The notes under the pieces were generated by a model. It saw only the letters and a list, made by a program, of their open reading frames with translations, was not told the DNA's origin and made no database searches. Positions 8,604-15,378 of a DNA stretch of 22,098 nucleotides are shown one piece after another (within the stretch, counting starts at the first letter, position 1; each line of letters opens with the position of its first letter). Both the position numbers and the translations under genes were made by a program. Origin of the DNA: a virus. The stretch spans positions 1 to 22,098 of the IMG/VR virus record IMGVR_UViG_3300034093_000597, one strand, 5' to 3'.

Positions 8604-9353
8604 GCCTTTGTGCTTGTTGCCGTTCGTAAATACCCACGTGCTTAAAGAACGTCATGGTATTAAATAGCTCAACCACGTTCATGTTCAAGTAGAAGTCCCA
8701 CTGCTCGCGCCTGCCATTCGTGAGGAGGTGAATTGAGTAAAGCCATCCGTAGATTTCGATGAATTGGCTAGCTGCGCCAATGCCTTTGTTTTCATCTCCG
8801 TTCCCTTTCGCATCAAATAGTCCGCGATATTTTTCATTAAGTCCACGTAATTCTGCAAAAAAAAATCAGCTAATGGTTTTACTGTGGTAATTGGTAGCCC
8901 TAGCATTGCCTTCGCTACGTTCTCATGTTCTTTGCCGTTGTATGGCTGCTTGATAAAACCCCACTTTAACGGAGTAGCAAGGCAAGCAATTACGTTGTGC
9001 AGGTTAAAATCTATTTTGTCCACATCCTTAATGAAGTGGTTCATGTCGATGTACTGCCCCCCTGTTATATCCTTAGCCTGTGATTCAATTCTATACCACT
9101 TGCCACCCACTTTAACACGTGTCTTTAGCTTGCCATTAGGTACGGTGTTTAGGAACTTGAGCGTGTGACACATAATATGCCCGTGTTCGTGCCTACTAAT
9201 CGACATAATCACATCCATATCTGCACCGGATAGCGTGCTAATTATGGCACACTCCGTTAGATACGGATCTTCATCTTCGCTAAGTATCTTTCGGATTGCT
9301 TGCCATTCAGCTAGGGTCACCGCATCCCACGATGTAGGTAGTTTGAGTTTCAT
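8593..9353 (-). CDS. Tail assembly chaperone, long form made by -1 frameshift (G-T type)
   Basis: Translation starts at the ATG at 9353. After codon 165 in the T9 run (8857-8865), a -1 shift would continue into a second frame that ends at TAA 8595-8593. The product has 253 residues, with residues 1-165 shared with the short form. The 88-residue extension is clearly protein-like: FDAKGNGDENKGIGAASQFI is followed by IYGWLYSIHLLTNGRREQWD and NVVELFNTMTFFKHVGIYER. The pattern Gly-Trp-Leu-Tyr, then a small loop with Asp, then a helix, is what T-type chaperone domains show. A TGA sits directly before the T run in that frame, and the frame has no upstream start, so it can only be reached by slippage. 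In lambda and many siphophages the G and GT forms bind the tape measure during tail assembly. A homopolymer sequencing error is the main alternative. Confidence 0.8.
8685..9353 (-). CDS. Tail assembly chaperone, short form (G type)
   Basis: The unshifted product is 222 residues and ends at TGA 8687-8685. The first ~160 residues are a folded-looking alpha-helical domain: KLPTSWDAVTLAEWQAIRKI at 4-23, a small-residue loop LSGADMDVI, then conserved-looking helices to LGLPITTVKPLADFF. The opening 'KLPTSWDxVTLxEW' is a style common to tail chaperone proteins of Bacteroidota phages. After the slippery site this frame runs through a Lys/Met- then Ser/Thr-rich tail that ends SSRMAGASSGTST, much less ordered than the shifted frame. 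It starts in an ATGA overlap with the upstream glycosyltransferase gene. It lies at the head of the tail gene block, where G-like genes belong, although the tape measure is three genes further downstream. Confidence 0.75.
   Translation of the reverse strand: MKLKLPTSWDAVTLAEWQAIRKILSEDEDPYLTECAIISTLSGADMDVIMSISRHEHGHIMCHTLKFLNTVPNGKLKTRVKVGGKWYRIESQAKDITGGQYIDMNHFIKDVDKIDFNLHNVIACLATPLKWGFIKQPYNGKEHENVAKAMLGLPITTVKPLADFFLQNYVDLMKNIADYLMRKGTEMKTKALAQLANSSKSTDGFTQFTSSRMAGASSGTST
8857..8867 (-). other. Slippery site for programmed -1 ribosomal frameshift
   Basis: On the coding strand the sequence reads GA T TTT TTT TTG CAG, a run of nine T. In the zero frame it contains T TTT TTT, a perfect X-XXY-YYZ heptamer where both tRNA-Phe can re-pair after slipping back one base. 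The -1 frame is closed by TGA immediately before the run and open for 91 codons after it, so the site sits at the earliest possible point of the second frame. I saw no strong stem-loop just downstream by eye. Confidence 0.75.
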
Positions 9354-10294
9354 AATAGGCGTTCTTTTCTTAGGTCGTTAATCTTGTTAAGGTCGTACTT
9401 GTCGAAGCAGTAAGTCATCAGTTCCATGCCCTCATCTTCTATTTGCGCATCACTCATACGGCTTGCTGTTCTTATGCCCTCGAACCAATTTGACACGTGG
9501 TAAATCCCCTTTGCCTTGTCAATGTATGGGTGCATATCCTGTACAAATATCGGTTTGCCTTTGAACCCAGCTTCGAGAATCTTTAGGTTGGATTTGTAGG
9601 TGTTAAACTTGGCATCTGTGAGCGGTGCAATAGCAATATCGAACTGGTCGTAAAGCATGGCATAGTTCCAAACGTCTAGCCCTTTGACGTAGGTAGCTGG
9701 TAGGTTATCGCTTAGCCTTGTCCATTCGGGTTCGCCCTCCACGTAGCCGCATATTACGGGTTCTATTCCGTTCCAACTGCCTGCCGTTAAAAGTAGGTCG
9801 TTCACATGGGTAATGCTGCCAGTCCATCCAATGCGCCCGTTGCCGTTGTAGGTTGGTTTCCATTGCTGTTCATCGGAATCTATTGCATTGGGTATAACAT
9901 ACACGTTACTGTTTAGCGGTGTGACTAGATTAGCTAGGTGTTGATGCGTTACCCATACCTCATCACTAGCCATAATTGCGCCAATAATACGGGATTTGAT
10001 ATTGTTCACCTTCCAATGTTTGGCTAAGTAGTGACCGCCATCTAGCACCCAGCTATCATCTATATCGCATATCACATACGTGCCAGCTTTGCGCAGGTCG
10101 TTAATCAACTCCGATTGCTTCATGCAAGGTAATACGCGGTTAAAAATTACCACGTCAAACTCCATTTCTAGAATGCCCTTGTCTACTCCAACGCATCGAA
10201 CGACCTCAAACCCGATAAGGCTAAGCGGTTTGTAAAGGCGGTGATACTCAACCCCTCCAACATCTTCAAAATGTACTATGTAACCTATCTTCAT
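9350..10294 (-). CDS. GT4-like (GT-B fold) glycosyltransferase
   Basis: A 314-residue protein with the marks of a GT4-family GT-B glycosyltransferase, which moves a sugar from a nucleotide-sugar donor. The N-terminal Rossmann half starts KIGYIVHFEDVGGVEYHRL with a Gly loop. DEVWVTHQHLANLVT (111-125) and VIPNAIDSDEQQW (133-145) mark the interdomain hinge. IGWTGSITHVNDL (155-167) opens the second half. KSNLKILEAGFKGKPIF (234-250) carries Glu241, the donor-binding EX7E-like position. It is shorter than typical (350-400). It lies between the large terminase and the tail chaperone with ATGA overlaps on both sides, in the slot where a portal gene is usually found. The acceptor is unknown; virion protein, host surface glycan or DNA are all possible. 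Confidence 0.82.
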   Translation of the reverse strand: MKIGYIVHFEDVGGVEYHRLYKPLSLIGFEVVRCVGVDKGILEMEFDVVIFNRVLPCMKQSELINDLRKAGTYVICDIDDSWVLDGGHYLAKHWKVNNIKSRIIGAIMASDEVWVTHQHLANLVTPLNSNVYVIPNAIDSDEQQWKPTYNGNGRIGWTGSITHVNDLLLTAGSWNGIEPVICGYVEGEPEWTRLSDNLPATYVKGLDVWNYAMLYDQFDIAIAPLTDAKFNTYKSNLKILEAGFKGKPIFVQDMHPYIDKAKGIYHVSNWFEGIRTASRMSDAQIEDEGMELMTYCFDKYDLNKINDLRKERLL

Positions 10295-11448
10295 CTTATT
10301 GCGTATGTGCCGCTGCGTGCGCTTAGTTTCTCCATGATGCAGTAACGGCTCGCATCGATGGCGTGGTCTAATCCAATCGGGTCGTTTGTCTGTGCGCCTG
10401 TCTTATCCACTTGCCAAATGTAACCACGAAGTTCTTTGATTAGATTAAGGCTGCTACTCGTTACCATAAGCGGCTGCTGTTGCATTTTGTCTAGCCCTAT
10501 GCGTATGCTATCCGCGCCCTTCTTGCACCCTCTAATTCTAAAGCCAAACCGCTTCAAGTCCTCAATGCTTTTCGGTTCTGCGCTGTCTGCGATAATCTCA
10601 CCGCCCTTGTATGCGTTTAACCGTTGAGCAATGTCGCTGTTAGTTAGGTTCGTTTCATAAAGCAATTCGTTAAGCCAAAGTTTGCCCTCACTTTCGCACA
10701 CCTCCACAAAGCTAGTAGGGTCGTTTGTGAAGCCCCAGTCTAGGCCGTATGCTTTCCATTTGTAAGTCGTTGGCATCTTATCCACTTGCTGCCATTCTTT
10801 GAACACCACGCCCTGCAAACTGCCAACCTCACCAAGCCCATACACACGCCACCAATTCGCCCAATAGATAGACGTTTCGCCTTTAGTTCGGGCTGCTTCT
10901 ATTTCCTTAACGATTGCAGGTTCTAACGCTTCATTATCCTTGTATGTTAGTATGATAAAGTCAGTATCGGGCTTGCCTATCAGCTCCGTGTTAGCCCAAA
11001 ATAACATGGTAGGGTTGTAATCAATGTAGATAAACCGCCTTGTTCTAATGCTTAGTTGGTGAAACGCTTCCCAGCTTATGTTGTTGGCTTCGTTCACAAA
11101 TAGAACGTCACGCCTTGCGCCCCGTAGTTTGTCGCTCTGGTCTACACTAAAGAACTCAATAAAGCTACCACTATTAAACGCATAGGTTAGGGTAGATCTG
11201 TTCCAGTTTGCCATCTTGAAGTTTCCCGTGTCCTCCATTATCTTCAAGAAGTCACGTATTGCGCCCCTACGTAAATGTGGGATGCTTTCAGATACCACGC
11301 TAATTTCGACATTCTTATTCTCGATTGCGTAACTAATCAGCATCGGGATTATGGTGAACGTCTTGGAACTGCTCGTGCCGCCTTGTACTACCCTAACGCG
11401 CTTGCGAAGGGTAGCTATTTTAACTTGCGCTGTTGTCCGTTGGAACAT
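10291..11448 (-). CDS. terL: Terminase large subunit (packaging ATPase and nuclease)
   Basis: A 385-residue large terminase: the motor that pumps DNA into the prohead and the nuclease that cuts concatemers. ATPase motifs: a variant Walker A GGTSSSKT at 23-30, and a Walker B DVLFVNEANN at 114-123 with catalytic Glu120. A coupling-type YNP motif (IDYNPT) is at 142-147. The C-terminal RNase H-fold nuclease shows YGLDWGFTNDPT with Asp237, EIIADSAEPKSIEDL with Asp288, and DHAIDASRY with Asp361/Asp365, the expected acidic triad. The length is at the short end for the family. It starts 29 bases inside the small terminase gene and its TGA overlaps the next ATG (ATGA). All key residues are present. 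Confidence 0.97.
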   Translation of the reverse strand: MFQRTTAQVKIATLRKRVRVVQGGTSSSKTFTIIPMLISYAIENKNVEISVVSESIPHLRRGAIRDFLKIMEDTGNFKMANWNRSTLTYAFNSGSFIEFFSVDQSDKLRGARRDVLFVNEANNISWEAFHQLSIRTRRFIYIDYNPTMLFWANTELIGKPDTDFIILTYKDNEALEPAIVKEIEAARTKGETSIYWANWWRVYGLGEVGSLQGVVFKEWQQVDKMPTTYKWKAYGLDWGFTNDPTSFVEVCESEGKLWLNELLYETNLTNSDIAQRLNAYKGGEIIADSAEPKSIEDLKRFGFRIRGCKKGADSIRIGLDKMQQQPLMVTSSSLNLIKELRGYIWQVDKTGAQTNDPIGLDHAIDASRYCIMEKLSARSGTYAIR

Positions 11449-11860
11449 CTAGTAGCAATGATTTAAACGGGCTTTGTTCTATGCTTATTTCAGTCTGTGT
11501 CTTTTCAGTCAGCCCGTTTAAACGCTGTGTAATGCTTGGATTGTACTCGCCTAACATCCCACCCGTTATCTGGTCGTGCCTTATTTCTTCACGTATATGC
11601 GCGCAGATGGCAATGAAGTCGGTGTATAACCCATCTTGATTAAGAAAGTAATGCTTAACCAATCCGTACTGTTTAAATGCCCAAACATTAAACCCTTCAA
11701 GTGTCAAAGGTAGCTTTGGGTAGTCAATTACTTGTCCCCCGTCCTTACCCACGTATTGAATTTTAGGCCACCTCTTTGCTTCCGCAATTAGTGAACCCTT
11801 GTAGGATTCCCACGCTGCAAATAATTCGTCTGGTGTCTTAAATGTTCGTGTTGGGTGCAT
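11420..11860 (-). CDS. terS: Terminase small subunit (gp3-like)
   Basis: A 146-residue protein directly upstream of and overlapping the large terminase gene. The N-terminus TFKTPDELFAAWESYKGSLI forms a helix of the sort that begins gp3-like small terminases. LPLTLEGFNVWAFKQYGL (51-68) resembles the DNA-binding helical region. The stretch DFIAICAHIREEIRHDQITG followed by GMLGEYNPSITQRLNGLTEK fits the oligomerisation helices seen in P22-gp3-like packaging proteins. It recognises the packaging site and loads the large subunit. The ATG at 11860 lies within the end of the preceding methyltransferase gene (a 23-base overlap), tying the modification genes to packaging. The family match is by pattern, and the location is decisive. 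Confidence 0.85.
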   Translation of the reverse strand: MHPTRTFKTPDELFAAWESYKGSLIAEAKRWPKIQYVGKDGGQVIDYPKLPLTLEGFNVWAFKQYGLVKHYFLNQDGLYTDFIAICAHIREEIRHDQITGGMLGEYNPSITQRLNGLTEKTQTEISIEQSPFKSLLLDVPTDNSAS

Positions 11861-12449
11861 CTGCTATCAAGTTTTCGTAATACCGTTCAACACTTGCATT
11901 GTCAGGACCAAGGAAATCACCGTTAACCGCGCTAACGTCTACACTACCCTCCCAAATCAATACTATTTCAGTCTTTGTACTTCCAAACTCATTTAGCTTA
12001 TCAAACTTAGAATGCTCAAATAAGTTCAGTTTTGGATAACCTACAAAGTTATTGCCCTCAATATTCCAAATCCATCTGTGATGAATAAAGCCTCGATAAT
12101 AGCCAGCGTGTCGACCGCTTTCAATGTACTTGCTAGGCACTACTATCCCACCGCCTTTAGCAACCTTTGCCATTTGCTCACAAACGAATAACGGGTTGGA
12201 TATATCTTCGAGCGTATGCGTACAAATAGCAAAGTCATATTTGCCGTTCTTTTTAACGTGCGCTAGAACCTTAATCCAAACATCGGGATTGTTTATATTG
12301 CCTTGAAAGGTGCAAGGCTGGTTAATGTCTACCGTGTCCACGTTGGCAAACATGGGGTTAACCATTGCGCCAATATCTAAAATATTGCCCGTTGCGTATT
12401 GCTTTACAATATCGCGCCCCTCATTTGTGTAGTGCAGTAGTATGTTCAT
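11838..12449 (-). CDS. Class I SAM-dependent methyltransferase
   Basis: A 203-residue small-molecule-type methyltransferase (Methyltransf_11-like). Motif I is ILDIGA at 23-28 (binds SAM). The acidic end of beta2 is VDI at 40-42. YDFAICTHTLEDI (71-83) is motif II/post-motif, as in sugar or lipid methyltransferases of the 'SxxVLEHV' type. KGGGIVVPSKY is at 98-108. The following HHRWIWNI resembles substrate-binding lid residues. No DNA-methylase catalytic motif (DPPY or PC) is visible, so DNA base methylation is unlikely. Its ATG overlaps the stop of the glycosyltransferase-methyltransferase fusion (ATGA), and its end overlaps the small terminase. Likely substrate: a sugar or a glycan transferred by its neighbours (inference). 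Confidence 0.8.
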   Translation of the reverse strand: MNILLHYTNEGRDIVKQYATGNILDIGAMVNPMFANVDTVDINQPCTFQGNINNPDVWIKVLAHVKKNGKYDFAICTHTLEDISNPLFVCEQMAKVAKGGGIVVPSKYIESGRHAGYYRGFIHHRWIWNIEGNNFVGYPKLNLFEHSKFDKLNEFGSTKTEIVLIWEGSVDVSAVNGDFLGPDNASVERYYENLIADAPNTNI

Positions 12450-13705
12450 TTGATTCTCTTAAACACTCTAATGTGGACCACGCTAAATAACTCACAAAAG
12501 TAATCATTTGGCAGCAATTCATCTACTGCTTGGCTCACTGTTTCAATACCTTTAAAGTAACCTTCGGGCATATTGTAACGATTTGCGCAGTCATCAACTA
12601 CTAAGTAACCGCCTACTTTGACAAATGATGAGTAGGTATAAATGTCTTGTTTAGCTACCTCGTAACTATGCCCACCATCTACATAGATAACGTCCCACGC
12701 TTTTGCACTTGCAACTGCTAATGCTTCGGGTGCATCACTGCGATATGGCACGATAGTAGGCTGCTTTAATTTGTAGCGTTTGTGCAAGTCGCTTATGTCC
12801 TTTGAGTAATCGCTCGAATGAAAACCGCCTGTAGTGTCTAGTGGAGTGATGCCCGTTACTTTGGCTTTTGGTTGTGCTAGTTTGATGGCTGCTAAAGATT
12901 GCCCTCTATAAACTCCAATCTCTAAAAAAGAAAAGGTAGGCGGTAATGCGTCTGCTAATACTTGCCAAAATCCAATAAAGGAACGCTCACCAAAACCGTA
13001 GGCTGTTTGCTCTACGTAATCCCTAAACTCTTTTAGCTTTGGATTGGCGTTGGTTAGGTCTGTAAGTGAGTTGTTGATGTTCCTGTGGCTTTCGGGCGTG
13101 TCCTGCCATAGGGCTGTTAGCGTTGCGATTGTAATAGGTAATGTCATTAGTGCTGGTTCTAAAGGTGTGTGTCCGTTACCATGCCAAAAGGTTGCGCCCT
13201 CTACAAAGTCAGTAGGTGGGCAAAAGGCTAAGGTCTGGAATAGTTCGCGGTTGGTGTCTAGTTTGATTGTGTTGGTGTTGGCAAGGTATCTATCCGTTAA
13301 CCATACTTGGTCGTTTACTTCATCGGTTGGTGGGCATGATTCGTATAACTCAATAAAGCGTTGTGATTCTCCTGCAAACCCTCCACCATTAACGTACTTA
13401 AACGCGCTATCTGTTTCGGGATATAAAACCGCCTTTTCGGGATGTGGATAGCAGGCACGTTCAGCAGAAAATAGTAGCCCTTCAATTGGCTTGCTAGGCG
13501 GCAAGAGTGCTACGGTATCCCACGCATCCGTGTAGATGAAATGAATAACATTTGGGTTTGCCTTTAGCCATTTGTAAGTGTAGTGCAATTTATCCAGGAA
13601 GCCTGTCCACTCATGCTGAATAATATGGTACTCATGCCCCGTTGCAATTAGGCTACGTATTAACCGATTGCAATTAGGTAGGCTTGAGGTTGTCGTAATT
13701 ACCAT
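12446..13705 (-). CDS. Fusion: PLOD/GT25-like glycosyltransferase plus class I methyltransferase
   Basis: A 419-residue two-domain enzyme. Residues 1-~195 resemble the glycosyltransferase domain of procollagen lysyl hydroxylases and GT25-like enzymes: IYTDAWDTVALLP at 57-69 (metal-binding DxxD), FSAERACYPHPEKA at 79-92, YVNGGGFAGESQRF at 104-117, NDQVWLTDRYLA at 131-142 and WHGNGH at 174-179. Residues ~225-419 form a Methyltransf_24-type domain: FLEIGVYRGQSLAA at 260-273, DVIYVDGGHSYEVAKQD at 338-354 and GGYLVVDD at 365-372. The domains are joined by a helical linker (DTPESHRNINNSLTDLTNAN region). Transfer and methylation of a sugar in one polypeptide is the simplest reading. It starts 7 bases inside the GT2 gene and ends in an ATGA with the next methyltransferase. 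Confidence 0.82.
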   Translation of the reverse strand: MVITTTSSLPNCNRLIRSLIATGHEYHIIQHEWTGFLDKLHYTYKWLKANPNVIHFIYTDAWDTVALLPPSKPIEGLLFSAERACYPHPEKAVLYPETDSAFKYVNGGGFAGESQRFIELYESCPPTDEVNDQVWLTDRYLANTNTIKLDTNRELFQTLAFCPPTDFVEGATFWHGNGHTPLEPALMTLPITIATLTALWQDTPESHRNINNSLTDLTNANPKLKEFRDYVEQTAYGFGERSFIGFWQVLADALPPTFSFLEIGVYRGQSLAAIKLAQPKAKVTGITPLDTTGGFHSSDYSKDISDLHKRYKLKQPTIVPYRSDAPEALAVASAKAWDVIYVDGGHSYEVAKQDIYTYSSFVKVGGYLVVDDCANRYNMPEGYFKGIETVSQAVDELLPNDYFCELFSVVHIRVFKRIK

Positions 13706-14463
13706 GTCGCTTCTGAATATACTGGAATAGTTCCACTAAGGTAACCATTTTTAAGTCGGTTATACTCCGCCATGTCCTCGCCTGCGTGTTTCTCCTTCCA
13801 TCCTTGATAGGCAGTTGCGCCCGTGTCGATGTGGTCAATTTCAATATGTGGAAGGAAACAAGAATAGAACCCAGCAACTTGGCAACGGATGGCCGCAAGC
13901 GCATCGTCAAAACCATAAAGACGCGGCTGGTATAGGTAGCCTATTTTGTCGAGCAAAGCGGAGTTAAACATTTGACACGTACCCATCACATGATTAACAC
14001 GCTCAACAACTACCCACGGCTCTCCTGGTACGTGTGGCAACATCTCTAGGCTAGACTTGTAGAAGTCGTTGCGGCTTGGTTCTTCCCAGCAGTCCTTTCG
14101 TTTAAGGCCTACAATTCCAATGGTAGGGTCTAAGGATATTGCACACTCCATATCCTCCACCCAATCGCGCGAATGAATTACTACGTCATTATCCATCTTC
14201 ACGCAGTTCTCGTTAGGCTTACGTAGCTGCCATGCCTTGTTGACCGCTTTAGCTGTACCGATATTCTCATGCAAACGTATCACTTCAATACGTGCGGCCT
14301 TATTCAGTAGGGTTTGGGTTGCTTCGCAACTGCCATTGTCTACTATTACAATGCGGTGCTTACGTGTGTTGACCGTTAAGTAAAGTGTTTCTAATGTTTT
14401 CGCTGTGTATTCTGTCCTCCCGTTTTCCTCCGTATCCCAAACTGCTAAAGAAATTAGTGCCAT
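13699..14463 (-). CDS. GT2-family glycosyltransferase
   Basis: A 254-residue GT-A fold glycosyltransferase. The nucleotide-sugar binding core shows IVIVDNGSCEAT at 38-49, NIGTAKAVNKAW at 67-78 and CVKMDNDVVI at 87-96, with the metal-binding Asp-X-Asp at 91-93. GFDD at 184-187 and HIEIDHID at 206-213 supply the later acidic and His acceptor-loop residues. There is no membrane segment, so it is probably cytosolic. It is first in the glycan gene run and overlaps the upstream CxxC gene by 10 bases and the downstream fusion by 7. Donor and acceptor sugars cannot be read from sequence. Together with the next two enzymes it suggests stepwise building and methylation of a short glycan. Confidence 0.88.
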   Translation of the reverse strand: MALISLAVWDTEENGRTEYTAKTLETLYLTVNTRKHRIVIVDNGSCEATQTLLNKAARIEVIRLHENIGTAKAVNKAWQLRKPNENCVKMDNDVVIHSRDWVEDMECAISLDPTIGIVGLKRKDCWEEPSRNDFYKSSLEMLPHVPGEPWVVVERVNHVMGTCQMFNSALLDKIGYLYQPRLYGFDDALAAIRCQVAGFYSCFLPHIEIDHIDTGATAYQGWKEKHAGEDMAEYNRLKNGYLSGTIPVYSEATW

Positions 14464-14687
14464 TGTAAACTGTTTTTAATATATGCCCCTATTGTTTGAA
14501 TGCCCGAACCGCAAGTCCAACACACCAAAAAACCAAACCCGATTAAATGCTGCGCTATTCTGTGATAGTTGCCCCTATCTTCTATTGATATTTCCCCTGC
14601 AAAGTTGCCGCTTGCCATCCTTAAAATAGTGTCGCGCTTTGACTCAACCCATGCAGCATCCTGCTCACTCAAAACATTGTTGGCCAT
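14454..14687 (-). CDS. Small CxxC protein of unknown function
   Basis: A 77-residue protein if started at ATG 14687. Longer frames begin at GTG (14798) or ATG 14696. I prefer 14687 because a GGAAG precedes it and the extra N-terminal residues read like the shadow of the upstream membrane gene, which it overlaps by 19 bases. It is mostly helical: WVESKRDTILRMASGNFAGE, then EDRGNYHRIAQHLIGFG, then VCWTCGSGIQTIGAYI with a lone CxxC. The single pair is too little for a structural zinc site alone, so it may form a dimeric site or a disulfide. I do not recognise the family. It follows the sigma-like and membrane genes and precedes the GT2 gene. Confidence 0.6.
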   Translation of the reverse strand: MANNVLSEQDAAWVESKRDTILRMASGNFAGEISIEDRGNYHRIAQHLIGFGFLVCWTCGSGIQTIGAYIKNSLQWH

Positions 14688-14899
14688 ATCTTCCATAAGG
14701 TTTGACGGGTTAAAATTGCAGCTCCAATAAATACTACAGCATCTACTGTGGTGAAATGCAATAAGGCAAAAGCCAAAGAACACCACCAGACCATGCACAT
14801 CGAGCAGTTGAACGGTTTGTATGGTATCTGCTTAGTGAACTCGGTGACGGCCATCGCTATAATAGCAATAAATGCGCCCGATACTATTAGTTCAATCAT
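14669..14899 (-). CDS. Small multi-pass membrane protein, unknown
   Basis: A 76-residue, very hydrophobic protein. Likely membrane helices are at residues 3-20 (ELIVSGAFIAIIAMAVTE) and ~34-64, probably two closely spaced passes. Between them is KPFNCSMCMVWWCS, a CxxC followed by aromatic residues, a motif style seen in small membrane proteins of phages and bacteria. The C-terminus is short and ends RQTLWKIWPTMF. The start is a clean ATGA overlap with the sigma-like gene. Size and topology would allow a holin, but no lysin is adjacent and I see nothing specific, so the role is unassigned. Confidence 0.65.
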   Translation of the reverse strand: MIELIVSGAFIAIIAMAVTEFTKQIPYKPFNCSMCMVWWCSLAFALLHFTTVDAVVFIGAAILTRQTLWKIWPTMF

Positions 14900-15357
14900 T
14901 TGATTTGTTTACGTAGTTTAATTTGCACCTGTGAAATAGAACTGTAAACGCTGCTTAAAGGTAGCTTTGTTGCTTTGGCTACGTTACGAAACGACCCCTC
15001 CTGTAGATATACTTTGAACAATTCACGGTCGTACCACGGCATTTCTTCTAGCATCTTGTTGGCTTGCGTTGCCATCTCGGTCACGTTGCATTCGTCTATT
15101 ATGTCGGGTGTATCGCTAACCTCCACGTTGCCATCTATAAGAACATCAATACGGCCTACAACACCTTTGCGGCTGCTCATGTTCATAATGGTCCGGGCAC
15201 ACCAAAAGTTGAAATATTGGCCAATCCTTTGCAGTTCGCTATCAGATTTTAAGCAAAGAACTATCCCGATTTCTTGCATAACGTCCTCCCACTTATCGCC
15301 CGAACATCGCTTTGCTAGGTTGCAAAGGCTAACGTCATTCCGAAGTTGGTTATACAT
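14896..15357 (-). CDS. Sigma-like helix-turn-helix DNA-binding protein
   Basis: A 153-residue protein from ATG 15357; a GTG 12 bases upstream (15369) is possible, but a GTAGAGG sequence precedes the ATG. The N-terminal half has KWEDVMQEIGIVLCLKSDS and WCARTIMNMSSRKG, loosely like sigma region 2. Residues ~107-150 (PWYDRELFKVYLQEGSFRNV, then AKATKLPLSSVYSSISQVQI) form a typical sigma-70 region 4 helix-turn-helix with scissor helix. Phages of Bacteroidota often carry such sigma-like factors, thought to drive late genes. Here it sits directly before the packaging and morphogenesis genes, which fits that job (inference). Region 2 is too degenerate to be sure it replaces a full sigma factor; a sigma region 4-like regulator is the alternative. 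Confidence 0.7.
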   Translation of the reverse strand: MYNQLRNDVSLCNLAKRCSGDKWEDVMQEIGIVLCLKSDSELQRIGQYFNFWCARTIMNMSSRKGVVGRIDVLIDGNVEVSDTPDIIDECNVTEMATQANKMLEEMPWYDRELFKVYLQEGSFRNVAKATKLPLSSVYSSISQVQIKLRKQIK

Positions 15358-15378
15358 TGCCTCTACCACAATGCAAAG

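Noticed and set aside
13674-13916. An 80-codon minus-strand frame over the GT2 C-terminus
   Set aside because: It lies fully inside the GT2 and fusion genes in another frame; the GT2 frame carries the recognised motifs.
9350-14463. DNA hypermodification by the glycosyltransferase cluster as the main reading
   Set aside because: No modified-base synthesis gene (hydroxymethylase, thymidylate-synthase-like or deazaguanine gene) and no DNA-methylase motif is present in the window; it stays only as an alternative.
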